Assembly: GCF_014905175.1 (NCBI RefSeq)
Contig: NC_057793.1
Location: 2,604,001 to 2,668,000 of the forward strand
DNA: 64,000 nt
Direction: 5' to 3'
Source: Aphidius gifuensis
Taxonomy: Eukaryota > Arthropoda > Insecta > Hymenoptera > Braconidae
Notes under the pieces: generated by a model
The model's input: the letters and a program-made list of their open reading frames with translations, nothing else
Database searches by the model: none
What the model was told of the DNA's origin: nothing
Translations under genes and position numbers: made by a program
In this document: positions 49,401 to 62,800 of the stretch, one piece after another
How the letters are laid out: each line of letters begins with the position of its first letter
Position numbering within the stretch: the first letter of the stretch is position 1

Positions 49401-52400
49401 CGACAGAGGTATAAACCACTAAAAATAACAAAAAAAAAAAAAAATTTAAATGCGCTTTGTCTATCAACGACTCGACAACAGCCAGGTTAAAGAAAATGCA
49501 ATTTTTTTTTTTTTTTTTCATAAAGAAAATATCAAGTTAATTGTTTGTTTGTTTTTTTTTTTTTTTTTCTTTTTTAAATTAAAAAAAACAACACGACTTT
49601 GCAGAAGCTCTTTTATATTTTCTAAGTCATGTATAATATTAATTTAAAAAGAAAAAAATAATTTATATATTTTTAAAAAATAATAATAAAACTACAAAAG
49701 TGTAAAAGCATTCTGCTAGCCTAGAGATAAATATTGAAGCTTCTGCGAATGCGTGTAGACATCAATCAAAACACAATACGACATCAAGTATTTGTGTAAT
49801 TTTATTGTTTTTTAAATACTATTTAAAAATATTATAAATTATTATTTATATAATTAATAATTTCAACATTATACAATGAATCCAGTTCACTTGATTTTGT
49901 AATAATAAAGTTTTTTTTTGTTTTTTGTTTTTCTCAGAATTTAGATCCATGGCAAAATGTGAATTTTTTTTGCAGATTCTTACCTCGCGGTAGAGTGTTG
50001 CTGCTACCAACATCAAAGATACTTTCACGAGATGGATTTCTTTCACTACGTCCACCAAGACTACTTTGTGTTGCTGAAGTTGATGACAATGCTGAATCTT
50101 TACGTCCAAATCTATCAGATGGATCACGACTCAATGGACGACGAAATGGTGACTCTGGTATTCTCCTGTTAAAATCATTTAAAAATTTAATAACAATATT
50201 TATAATAGTATTAAATAAATCATCATCATTTGATATAGCTGATTAATCAATTGAAATAAATATTATTTTAATTAATTATTTAATCAATCAACTATATTTT
50301 TAATATAAAAGCAGATATAAAATTTTCAAGTAGACAGTGCTCATAAATTTTGTAAACTGCAACTTGTGCTATATGAAAAAATAATAATATGTTCAGTTGT
50401 AAAGATATTATATGCATACTTGAGTTTTAAAATTATAAAAGTGTTTTTGCACTAATATATTATCATCGTGCTGTAGTGTAATAATAGTAATATTATTTAA
50501 AACGAAATAACAAAAATAGTATTTACAAAATTACCATAATACATAGATGCAGCATTAATAATTTCTGTGCAAATTTTTATAATAACAGAAGTTTTACTGA
50601 AGAGCTAACTTGCAAAAGAAAACTTGAAATATTTTTTTTTAGTTTATTTTTATTTCTAATATATTTTTTATTCAATTATTCTTTTTATTGTTTTGTTAAC
50701 TGAGACTCACGTTGTTATTGTCTGCGTTTCAAAGGAGCTCTCGTAGCTTGTTAACAAGATAAAAAATCAAATGACACACACAATATTTGATAATTTAAAT
50801 TAGTATTAAAAATAACAATTTAGCTTTGATATTGTTTTACCTTGATAGTGGTTCATGTACACCCCAAAATCCTTGTGATGATGAGTTAGAACCCATTCTA
50901 CCAAGAAGTCGACTACTAGGAAAACCAGTTCCTCTTGTATCATCAACATTTAATCGTTGTGTAAGACTTCTTACACGTGATAAAAGTGTTGAAAATAAAT
51001 TTTCAGCAGTTAATAATTCAAATCCATCATCATCCTCATCATCCTCACCAGATGATAGACTATCAGCATGTTCTGGAGTTTGTCTAATTGGTCGTGAACT
51101 ACGAAGTCTATGCATATGTCTATGAAGAAGATCATCACTATCTCTATGAAGTGTTGAAAATGGTGATTCATCTTCACTTGCATCAGATAATAATGATCCA
51201 ATACGTCTTGGACGTCCAAATCTACTTCTTGATGGATTAACACTTGTTGGTGTACTATTTTTACTTTCTGGTTCTAAACTACCAGATCTTGGTGTAACAT
51301 AACCACCACCTTCAACTGAAATTGGAATAATATATTCTCTTGGACTTTTTTTAATTTTTTCTTGAGCACCACCAGTTGTTGAACCACCAAGTAAACTATC
51401 AGTATCTGAATCAGCAGTTGATTGACGTGATAATGATTCAGATTTTTGTGATATTGAACGTTGTGGCATTGGTGGTTTTGATGGTATTGTAAATGAATTT
51501 GATGATGATAATTCTTGATTATCTTCTTCAAATTGTATTGGTATTATTCTTTCTTTTATTTTATTATTTTGACGATTATCTGGTCCTAAACTTGATGATC
51601 TTATTGATGGTTGTTGAATAATACCACTTACTGGAAATGCAACTTCTGATTTTTGTGTACGTAATTTTGTTGATGGACAAGCATTTATTTTAGCTTCAAC
51701 TTCTGATTTAAATGAATTATTATTTGATTTATAACCAGCAAGTGTTATTTCAGCTTTGCTTGTTTTACGTCTTGGTAATGTTGCACTTTTAAGTGTTATT
51801 TCAATTTTTGATGACATTGTTGGTGATACTGGTCTTTGTTGATTAGCTTCAGGTGTTGTTGGTACAGAACTACCAATTGCTAATGGTTTAATTGTTGAAT
51901 TATCAAAATCAGGATATTTTGTTTCAGTTGGTGTTGTTACTGATACTGTTGCATTTCTAACATCATTTGGTGCTAATTGAATTTTTAAACCCAATTTTTT
52001 ACTATCTGTTGATTGTGATGATGATGATGTTGGTGTCAATGGTGGTGAACCATTTAGTTTTTTTAATACTGGTGGTTTACCCAATGCTCCAGTTATAATA
52101 TCAACTGCACGTTTTTTATCATCATCTTTAATTTTTTCATTTTCAATTGTTTTTTCTTTTGGCACGTCAATTATTATTTTAGATGTACTTTGTTTTATTG
52201 GTGGTGATGGTGGCATTGATCCTAAACTAGCTTTTCTTTCAAATACACGTTTAGCACCACCAACATTAACACCTGGTATAAATATTTTTTTTGGTTTTTC
52301 AATATCTGTATTTATTGTTGATGAACCAAGTTGATTAAATTTTTCAGCTGTTTCAAATATTTTTGAACGTCTTCTTTCAGTTTGTTTTGTTAATGGAATT

Positions 52401-54402
52401 TCATCAGAATCCATACTAACAGCTCTTTGTCGTGGTTTTTTTAATACACCAATATTATTTTTTTTATCAATTTTTTCTGTATTATCATCTAACTTTTTTA
52501 TTTCAATTGTATCCGATTTTTCTTCTTCATTATTATCAGTTTTTATTAATTCATTATTTTGTTTTATTTCTACTTGACTAGAATCTACTTTAACTTCTGA
52601 TACTTGAAATTTTTTAGGTGATACTGTTTTTTTTGTTTTTGTTGTTTTTTTAGGTGAAGTTTTTACTTTATTTTCTGTTTCAATTAATTTTTCATTAGCT
52701 ACACTTGTAGCCACAGGTAAATCAGTAATTTCTTTAGTTTTTTTATTAATATTATCATCATTTTTATCATTGCTATTATCATCATTAACTTTAACTTGTT
52801 CAGATGTTTTATTTTGTTCTTTATTTCTTTCTTCTTCTTCTTTGATAAATTGTAATACCAATGCTTCTTTAATTAAATTTAATTCATTACTATTATGATT
52901 ACGTAAATCAACTTCCATTTGTTCTTCTTTAATTGTATTTGTAGTAATTGGTGCTGAATGATGTCTTGAATTTGTTGCATAATTTTTTAAATCTCTATTA
53001 TCAATTTGTTGATTTTGACATGTTTTATCTTTTTTTTTTGATGATGTAGCATGTGTTTCTTCCATTGATGGTGTTGTTTCTAATTTTCTTTTAATTTCCA
53101 TATTTTTTGGTTCTTCTTCATTAATCATTTCACGTATTTTTTCAGAATTATTACGATCAAGTTCCATTAAACTACCAACAGAATGACAACGTGTTGGTGC
53201 TGTTGATTCATTTGACATATTATTATCATGTGTTATTTGTTGATTTGTTTGTGAATCATCATCAATAACTAATTTATCAGCACTTGCTGATTGTGGAACT
53301 AATGATAGTAATAAATCAAGACGTACTGGTGTTTGTGCTGCTAAATTTTCAGCAATATCAAGACAATTAATATCATATCCTTTATTAACCCACCAATGTG
53401 AACATATTTTTTCAATATCAGCACGTTGTGTTGGACATTTTTGTAACATATCTTTTATTAATGGTGATGCTGATGATGGTATTTTTGGCTCAAAATAATC
53501 AGATGCTGATATTTGACGTGTTAAACGTTTAAAATTTGAACCATCAAATGGCATTGCACCATAAACTAAAGTATAAAGTAATACACCAAGACTCCAACAA
53601 TCAACTTCTGGTCCATGATATGGTGTACCTTTTACTATTTCTGGACTAGCATACAATGGACTACCACAAAATGTATTTAACAAACGACGTTCATCAAATA
53701 CATTTGATAAACCAAAATCAGCTATTTTTGCATTACCAGTTAAATCTAATAATATATTTTCAAGTTTAAGATCACGATGACATATTTTATGTTTATGACA
53801 ATAAAATACAGCAATTGTTATTTGACGAAATATACGACGTGCTTCTTCTTCACTAAGTACTTTACGTTCAGATAAATAATCATATAGTTCACCTCCAGCA
53901 GCATATTCCATAACAAGTACCATTTTTTCACGATTTTCAAATACTAAAATAAACAAAAATCATATTTATATAAACAATAATTAATAATTAATATCTAATC
54001 GAAATAAAAAATGTATTTCGAATTTTTTACCTTCATAAATATGTATTATATTTGGATGTTGTACACTTGACATTATTTGAATTTCTCTTCTTATCCTAAT
54101 GAGATCAGCTTCTGTTTCAATTTTACATTTTTTAATTGTTTTTATTGCAACTTCTTGGCCAGTTTCTTTATTTATTCCTAATTGTACTTTACCATAAGTA
54201 CCTTGACCCAACTTTTTTATAATATCAAATCTAAAAAAAAAGCATAAATATATGAAATTAATTTATCATTTAATTAATTTATCATTTGTTAAATAAATTA
54301 CTACCGTTGTTTTAATTTTCTTTTGTGATTGTGAAGACGAACACCCCCTGTGCTCTCCATTCCCCCCATTATATTGTGTATACTTGGTTCACCAACAACC
54401 AT
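46440..54402 (-). CDS. Nuak: NUAK-family (AMPK-related) serine/threonine kinase
   Basis: LKB1-activated kinase acting on cell adhesion, actomyosin and polarity. Coding exons 54305-54402, 54031-54230, 50841-53943, a 36-nt micro-exon at 50711-50746, 49984-50165 and 46440-46684 total 1287 residues (1275 without the micro-exon). The kinase domain covers about residues 35-290: GQGTYGKVQLG, VAIKTIKK, HRDLKLENILL, DFGLSNVF and the T-loop LNTFCGSPLYASPE with the LKB1-target Thr. All catalytic residues are intact. The long tail is Ser/Pro-rich with repeated TLPR, SPPLTP and RRLSR-type sites. The start MVVGEPSIHN is preceded by a 5'UTR acceptor at 54463; a donor at 59035-59040 suggests a leader exon near 59.0-59.4 kb. 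The last exon ends in TAA (PSSILDKPLIK), but the protein may continue into the ORF downstream. Confidence 0.92.
46685..49983 (-). other. NUAK intron (about 3.3 kb)
   Basis: AT-saturated, with homopolymers and no conventional exon. The exception is a short GC-rich patch at 48239-48310 that may be an alternative terminal exon (listed separately). Confidence 0.6.
48239..48288 (-). other. Candidate alternative terminal exon of NUAK
   Basis: After TTGTTGCAG (acceptor at 48289-48290) the minus strand stays open in the phase left by the preceding exon and encodes ATVRVTLRRRADDNSQ, then TAA. It is strikingly GC-rich against its surroundings. Alternatively it is a promoter patch. Confidence 0.35.
50711..50746 (-). 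other. 36-nt micro-exon of NUAK
   Basis: Acceptor TTTTTTATCTTGTTAACAAG and donor GTGAGT flank exactly 36 nt. These fit phase 2 on both sides and insert YESSFETQTITT between PLS and RIPESP. The sequence is GC-richer than the intron around it. It was not detectable as an open frame because it is too short. Confidence 0.65.
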
Positions 54403-57400
54403 CTTGATGAATTTTTTTTTATTCAATTATTTATTGATATAAAATAATATATATAATTAATATCTGAAACAAATGAAAATGTATTTATTTATTTATTTTT
54501 GTTAGACATTTTAACGTTGATCAAATTAAAAAATAGACATAAGACAAATAGACAGAGAACGTGAATGCGGTGCAAGTTTATTTTCGGTCATGTAGACAAC
54601 GAGTGTCGTGTCCCTGCTTCTGTCTTTTTGGCTTTTCCTTTAGCACTGAGACCCCGGGTTACTTGTTCGTTCACACATTTGGATGGGCTATGAAACACGG
54701 CGCCAGAACACTTAAAATCATACGAGACAATATTATTACAAATTATAACTATATTTAATTATTTTCAAAATAATAAAAAATTAATAATAATAATAAAGGA
54801 AAAAAAGAGCCAAATAAATATATTTTTTTTTCATTTAAAAATTCAAGGTTTTATTTATATTTTTAAAATGATTTTTAATTTTTTGACTTTTATTGTTTTT
54901 AGAATATAATTAATTAGGAATTTATTGTATTGATAATATTGGCCAACTCTTGTTTTTATTTTTAATATAAATAAAATAATTTCTTCACTGAATTTTCATG
55001 ATAAATGAGTAAATAAAATTTAAATAATTGTAAATAATTAAAAATTTAAATGAATCAATTTTTAAAAATATAAAATAAAGCTTGTAAATTGTTTACTTAT
55101 AACATTGTAAAAAATATAAAAGCCTTATGTAAAATTTAAATTATTAAAAACCAAAAAAGTTTACTCCTGATTTTAAAATCTTTCGCATGGAAAAAAGAAA
55201 ATGCTGTTGAAATTATTTAGAAAGAAATCATTCAAGATTAAAAACTTGCGTCATTATTATTTTTAAAAAATATATAGAATATTGAATATTGAATTTATTA
55301 AGTTGAATAAATATATATAGTGTAGTCTTTTTTTGGAAATAATATATAAATCATCAATAATTATCAACATTGAGCTTTGGTTTTTATATTCTCTCTGGGG
55401 ACAATTTAACCTAGTAACAGAATTATCTTGAGAAAATCATTTAAAAATTTATTCAGTTTATTTATTTAACTATTTTTATTATTATTATTTTTTTTTTTAA
55501 AATAGTATTAAACATATCAAATGGAATTGATTGACATTTCCATTTGAATGATATTTTTCTTCTTTTTCGGTTCCATTTTAAACTGATGATACTCAAATTA
55601 TTATCAAAATAAACAGATGATTTTTTTGAAAAAATTGACATCAAAAAAACATAAAATGAATAAATAAAGTCCATAAATAGAATAAATTTCAAAGAACAAT
55701 TTTCAGATTCTGCGAAACAAGAAAAAAGTCATTTTTTTTTTTCGCGCAGTGATTTTTAAATTTTTTTTACATTAGTTTTTGGAGTCCCTGGAGAATATAC
55801 GTGAATTATATCAATGTGGGAAGCAGAAATAAAAAAAAAAAAAAATGCAAACAGATAGAAAACATCTCGAGGAAAAAAAATTAAATGAAAAAAAATATAA
55901 AAATCCGACTTTGGTCTTGGATGAATGCAACGCCTTCTGAAATATGCAGACGACATCCGGTCATGTGTATTGAGAATGAAAAATTATTAAAAAAAAAAAA
56001 GAAAAAAATTTCTTTCATAAAGTAAAACATTATATATATACTAACAATTAATTAATAATTAAAATTTCATAAAATTTATACAGATTTTCTTTCGAAATTG
56101 ACAAAAATCGAAAAAAAAAATCGAAAAAAAAATTTTCAATCTAAAAAAAAAACGAGATTATAAAAAAACATTTAAACAAACAAAAAAAAAATAATAAAAA
56201 ATAAGTCTTTAAACTTTCTTTTTTATTCTTTATTCACGTCACATTTATTTTCACATAGTTTTCTTTTTCGTGAAAGGAATGTAAAGGAAAAAAAAAAAAA
56301 ACCTCCAAACAAATTGATAAAAAAAAAAAATATAAAAAATACTTGAATCTAAAGAATTTATTTCCTTGTTCTGTAATTGATTTAAAAAAATAAAGTTGTC
56401 ATGGCAATGTGGTTACAATTCCATAAATATTTAAAGCTAATAAACAAGAAGAAAATGAAAAAAAAAAAAAAAAAAATTTCTACTGATTTTGTATAATTAC
56501 GTCATAGAAATAAATAATGTGCCAATTTTCGTTTTCGAAATTTATTATTTTTTTTGGCTTTATGATTATAACTCAATACAAAATAAATTTATAAATATAA
56601 TATATAATTTATATTAATCATAAATAATTAAATAATATTAATAAAATAATAAATAATAATAATTAATAAGATAAATAATAAAAATACAATAAATTTTACG
56701 ACAAAACAACAATGTAGTTGTAATATTGCTTGGATTATTTTGTTTTTATTTATTTGTGTGTATTTAAATTTTATTTTTTGAAGACACGTGTGTGAGAAGA
56801 GATGCTTTATAATCGTTCTCGATACTTGATCAGTGCATTGAGTTATTTTTAGATGAATGTAGAGAGGCAATTCGCGTGGGCACCCAACCGGGGCTGACGT
56901 CCTAATGACTCTTATTTCACACACAGTAGTCATTATCAATAGTCAATAAGCAAATTTGTCTTTTTTTTAAATTATTAAAATTACCATAAACAATTGTCAA
57001 AAAAAAAAATTTACCTAAAAGATGTGATTGAAGCAATAATCTATTTAAAAAAAAGAAAAAAGGATAAAAAAATTTATTGATTAAGCTGTTAATTGAAATG
57101 AAATAACGAAAATAATTAAATTTTTTATAATGTATAAATTTAACGACATTGTCCTTGATTATATTTAAATATTATAAAGAAAAAAAATGAATAAAATAAT
57201 TTTATAAATTATATTTAAATGGTATATTAATATTATTTAATTTTTACGTAATAAATTTTTGAATATTTGAGTAAAGTGTTAACTGTCGATTTACCTGAAA
57301 ATTTAAAAATCAACAACAGCTGTGTTTATGTTGAAACACATGTCAATAAAATACCTGGCATAAAATGACATAATAAAAAAAAAATATATGAAAAATTTAA

Positions 57401-59487
57401 TTGAAAATTAATAAATTAAAATAAATGTATATTGGTTTTTTTATTTATTTTGAATTATTAATTTAGTTTATTATTTAAATAAATTAATAATAAATGTAAA
57501 TTTTGGGTACATGAAATATTGATGTATATTTCATTTAAGATGGAATTTAATATTTTTTTGGCAACAAAATAATGATATGGAAGCCAAAAAAATAGTTTGA
57601 GATACCGCACACGGTCACTCCACTCATATACAATTTATTCATGACACACACAAAAACTATGACATCATTATAATGCAAAACGTCATTGATTTCTTGGTAA
57701 TCTTGTTAACATATCCCTTTAACCATGAATCATATTTTAATTATAAAAAAACAATGTTAAATAATAAATAACACAATTAAAAAAAGAGCTAGAAAAAAAA
57801 GAAAAAAAAAATGTTTTACATATTATTTGTTATTATTTAAATAAATAAATAAATAAACAAAATTGAAAATATGAATTAGAAAATTTAAAACACATTTTCT
57901 ATCATTTATTTCGATAAAAAAAATCTAAAATTTAAGTCATTAAGTTATTGATGTAATTAGTAATTGAATTAATAATTAGAAATTGTTTTTTTTTTTGTTT
58001 ATTTAAAAAAATAAATATAATTATTATTAATAAATAAATGATAAATTGTTAAAATAATATATGCTATTATTATTTGATCGTGTGATGGCATGGATGATGT
58101 AGCCGAGTGTGTGGATGGTATGTAGGTTCCCCGGGTACAAAAATAGCAGTCTGATATTTAGTTTTGACTTTTGGGCCCTTACATTTATATACACGCACTA
58201 AAACCCCGTGGCAATGTCTCAGACTCTCAGGTTCATCATGTCTTATTTCTTAATCAATAATACAACTTGATTATTTTTTATTTACAACAAATAGTAATAA
58301 TGTCATTGATAATTATTTTTAAATTTTTGATAATATTATTGATGATTTAATTATTGTTTTGAATATTTTAAAAAATAATTGTGAAAGGGACAATTGATTA
58401 AATTGTGTGGGAAATTTAATTTTATTTTTGTTGTTATTGTTGAACAATTAATATCGCCCACTTTTAATGATACAATATCGACAACATCCAAGATGTTTTT
58501 TTAATTAAAAACTAAACAATACATTGGAATGACAAAAAGATAAAATTAAAAAAAAAAAAAACTTGTTTTTAGTTTTTGTTATTTTTAGTATTGGGTTTTG
58601 TTTCTTTTTTTTCTTTTTTTTTTTTTTTTTTGATTGATGACGAAATAAGAGATTAAAATTATTTATAAAAAAAAAAAAAAATTAGAAAACTCATTGCTCC
58701 AGTTGTTTATTGAAATGTTTATAAATTTTTTTTTTTTGTTTATTTGTCCCTGAACTTAAAAATAAATTATCAAAATTTGATAATTTGGAGTAAAAGATAA
58801 TTTCTTTTTTTTTTTTTTTTCATTAAACATTTGAAAGATAAAAATTTAATATTATTATTTAAAATTAAAAAGATTATGTTAAAGATTATTTAACATAATT
58901 AAAAAAAATATTTTTTAAAATTTTTTAGTTATAAAAAAATGACAAATTATTAAACATAAAATTTTCTTATGATTAAATTTGACGAGTATTTAAAAACCAT
59001 AGCTTTTTTTAAAAATCTAAATATAGAATTATACACTTACCGTTAATTCTGGAGCAAAAATTATCCTCCAAAGCAAGGGAGATGATTTTTTAAAAAAGAC
59101 TTTTTATTTTTTATTACGAAATAATAAATAAATATCAAAAAAAAAAAAAAAGTAAATAAATAAATATTGTAAAAAAAAAAAAGTGTAACAATTTTAAAAA
59201 TAAATTCACTGATAAATTAACACCAGTTATTTTAAATTAATGATACACTTGGATAATTACACTTTGTTATTATTGAATTTTTAGTTGACCGGTTTGTCAA
59301 TTTTTTCATTATTTTACACTTCATTTTACCCGACAATTGTCGAAAAACGACATGGCACACGGCTGAAGCCAGTCCACCATTTTTTATTTACTAATTTTGG
59401 AAATAAATTGTAGTGGGAGGAAAGTAAAAAAAAAATATATAAATAAATAAAAAAAAAAAATAAACAAACCCAGAATAGATGGCGCTG

Positions 59488-59524
<37 letters not shown>

Positions 59525-59883
59525 TAATAAATTAAATTAAAAAACAATCTGGAGTAATTTTGGAGAAAAAAAAAAATGTAATTTTCCAACAAAAATGCAA
59601 ATTATGAATAAATAATTTTTGCAACATTCAATGATTGTTTACAATGATTTTTAATTATTTAAAAATAATGAAAAAATTAAAATAAATAAATAACATATTT
59701 TTAATTATTATTTAAATGATTAATTTATGTTTTTTTTTTTTTTTATTTTATTATTTAATGTTTTGTGTGTATACATATTTAATTGATGACAAAATTGATA
59801 AATTAACTGCATTTGTGCTGAAACGACAATTATACACAAAAAATCGTAAAATATTAAATATTAATTTCTGATATTTTCAAGAT
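54403..59883. other. NUAK leader intron, promoter region and spacer to Opa1
   Basis: No coding exon found. On the minus strand a 5'UTR acceptor (TGTTTCAG|AT, 54463) and a far-upstream donor (AACG|GTAAGT, 59035-59041) delimit a probable 4.6-kb leader intron; the first exon would lie at about 59041-59390. Three GC-relieved islands stand out of the AT background: about 54555-54725, 56765-56940 and 58075-58250. The stretch 59400-59883 is Opa1 3'UTR and spacer. Confidence 0.45.
59490..59530. repeat. (TAA)n microsatellite
   Basis: About a dozen uninterrupted ATA/TAA units followed by one ACA-interrupted unit, in the spacer between NUAK leader and Opa1. Confidence 0.85.
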
Positions 59884-62800
59884 TTATTTTTCCTTGTTCA
59901 ATGCTTGAATAAATTCTTCTAATTTTTCTTGTATTTGTCTGACACGTTTTAATTCTTCAGCTAGCTCAACTCTTCTTCCAGTTAATAATTTTTTTTTAAT
60001 TGATGAATCTTGACTGTAATCTTCTAAAACTTCTTTAATTTCTTTATCAAGTCTTCTTGCTTCTCTATTCATAACTTGTTGTCTCAATGCTTTTGATGTT
60101 ACTTTAAGCATTTGTTGAATTCTCCAAAATAATACAAGATCATTACAATCACTTTCATTTTCATGACCATTATGATACATGTAATAAGCTTTTCTACAAT
60201 CATATGCTTTTGTTAAACTTTGTTGTAAGAAAAATCTTCTGTAAACTGGATGCCATGTTGTACGTATAAATTCATTATCAACATCAATACCATTTCTTTG
60301 TAAATTTTTTCTAACAGTTGTTATTTCATCTTGTGTTAATGTTGGCTGATGTTTTTTATCTGAATATAATATTTTATCTAATTCATATTTAACTGTTGTT
60401 CGTTTTTTTTGTTCATCTGTTTGTGATTTCCAGTATAATATTCTTTCTGTTTTACCTGGTCCTAACATATTATTTAATAAATTTTCAGTTGTTTCTAATT
60501 TTTCTTTAACTGAATTTTCTAAAAATTTAACAGCTTCATCCCAATCTCTTTTATCATTGACATTTCTATCTTCAAGTGTATTTAATTGTATAACACGTAA
60601 CATTTGTGATGCTTTATCTTCCCATGAATGACGTTCCATAGCTTCATTAACAACAGCATTTTTTAAATTATCAAATATATCATCATGATCTTGATTTTTT
60701 TTAGCTGAATTCATAAAATTTTGAAATTCTTGTTTTAAACATTCCCAGCCACTTTCAACACTTTTTTCTGGTAATTTATTTTCAGCCCATTGTTTTAATT
60801 TAATATCAACTGTTGTATTAAATGTACCTGGATCACCAGTTTGTGCTGCTGGTAAATAAATATTTTCAAATACATGCATTGATACTTTATCCCATATTCT
60901 TGACATTAATACTTCTTCCCAATGACGTGGTGATACTTGTGATAAATTAACAATTTCATCAAGTATTTCACCACGTGCTTTTTCAAATAATTCATCACGA
61001 TCAAGTTCACGTAATCTTGGAAAATTATTTTTCCATTCTGTTTCTAAATTAAAACGTGTTGCTTTAAATGCATCAGCTTGTTGTTCAACTGTTTCACCAA
61101 CCATTTTCCAAAAACATTCAGCAACAGCTAAACTTAAATTTCTCGTTGTAACTTGGCCAGACATAACAAGACCATCCTTAAATAGCTTTGAATTACGGAA
61201 GAATTTTTCTTCATAATCTTTTATTGTTTGTATACTATCATCTTGTCGTCCACGTCCAGTAACAACAGCAAAATAACCAAGTGCTTTCATTGGAAATAAT
61301 TTACCAGATAATATTTTACGTACACGTTCAGGATTTGTTAAATTTTCTTCAGCTAAATCAACTTTTGTTAGAACAAATATTGTTCTTTTACCAGATGGAT
61401 CCATTTGTGCAACTAAATCAGTAACATTACTTCTTTCAGCATCAACAGCACCATCCTGAATACAAAGTATTATTGCATTTGGATTACTCATATATTGTTG
61501 AGTCATATGACGAATAGCATCACGTGTATCCTCAGCCATATCAACTGTAACAGTCTGTTGAATAAAAACATTAAAATTTTATTAATAATTAATAATAATA
61601 AAATAATATAAAACATTAAATATTGATTATTTTTTAACGTAATATTTACACTTATTATTCCAGGTAAATCAACGAGAACCATTCGTTGAAGACCAGGTCC
61701 TTTGACAGTCATTGAAATGACATCTTGACTAACAGTTTTACCATTTTTAACACTATTTTTCATTCTCAATTCAACTTCACGACGTAAATCAGCAAGTTCT
61801 GATTCTTTTGTTAAATCAAATTCTCTTGAACTATCTTTAAATTGAGCAATATGATATGGTCCTTCACTGAGTGTTACTTTAACTGGTGATCTTGTCATCA
61901 TTTCACCTCCACCCCTAAAAATTAATATTAAATTATTATTATTAATATTTCCAACTATAATATTAAATGGCTTTTTTGCTTTTGTTATTACCTGGGGAAT
62001 ATTCTGGCTTGTGCAATCATTTCAAGAACAGAAGTTTTTCCAGAACTTTGATCACCAACAACAACAACTCTTGGCAAATGATCAGCAGTTGAATAACCAC
62101 TATCATAATCACTTAATTCATCCAATACATCACTGTACATATCAATTAATGATTTTTTAATTTGTCTACTATTTACTTTCTGATTACCACGTAATAACAT
62201 TTGTTTTCTTAGCTCTTTATTTTCTTTTTCAAGTCTTTCTAATTCTTTTTGATATTTTAATTGTATTTGCATAACTTCATCTTGCATTGCATCCATTCTT
62301 TGTTGTGATGATGTTTTACGTTTTTCTTCATCATAGCTATTATCTAATCCTTTTGCATGAACAGCTACTGGTTTTGTCAACTTTTTTTCACTTTCTAAAA
62401 TAATTTTTCATTATTATTTAAAAAATTAAATTAAAAAAAATTACTAGCATGTAAAATAATTGTTATTAGGAAAAATGAATTGAAGGTCTATCCCATTCAG
62501 TATTAAAAGTTTAAATTATTTTTTCATTTAAAAAATTTGTCTGATTTGATTGGAGAAAAAAAAATATTTGAAAAATAATAATAAAAAAAAAAAAAAAATC
62601 CTGAATGGTCAGACAATACTTTTGTTTTTCTAATTTCTTTTTTTTTTTTTTTTTTTACACACCTGAATATATTTGGTTTGCAATGCCTGTGAGTGCTTCG
62701 ACAAAACCTGAACAGAACAGACCAAATCAAATCATTAGGAAGCTGAAGGTTGCAAAAAAACCAAAAAATAAAAAGCGCGTTGGGAATTAATTTCGAGGAT

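Noticed and set aside
62524..62790. Open frames on both strands around the Opa1 cassette exon
   Set aside because: They run through homopolymers and intron sequence. Only the 45 nt between good splice sites fit the Opa1 phase.
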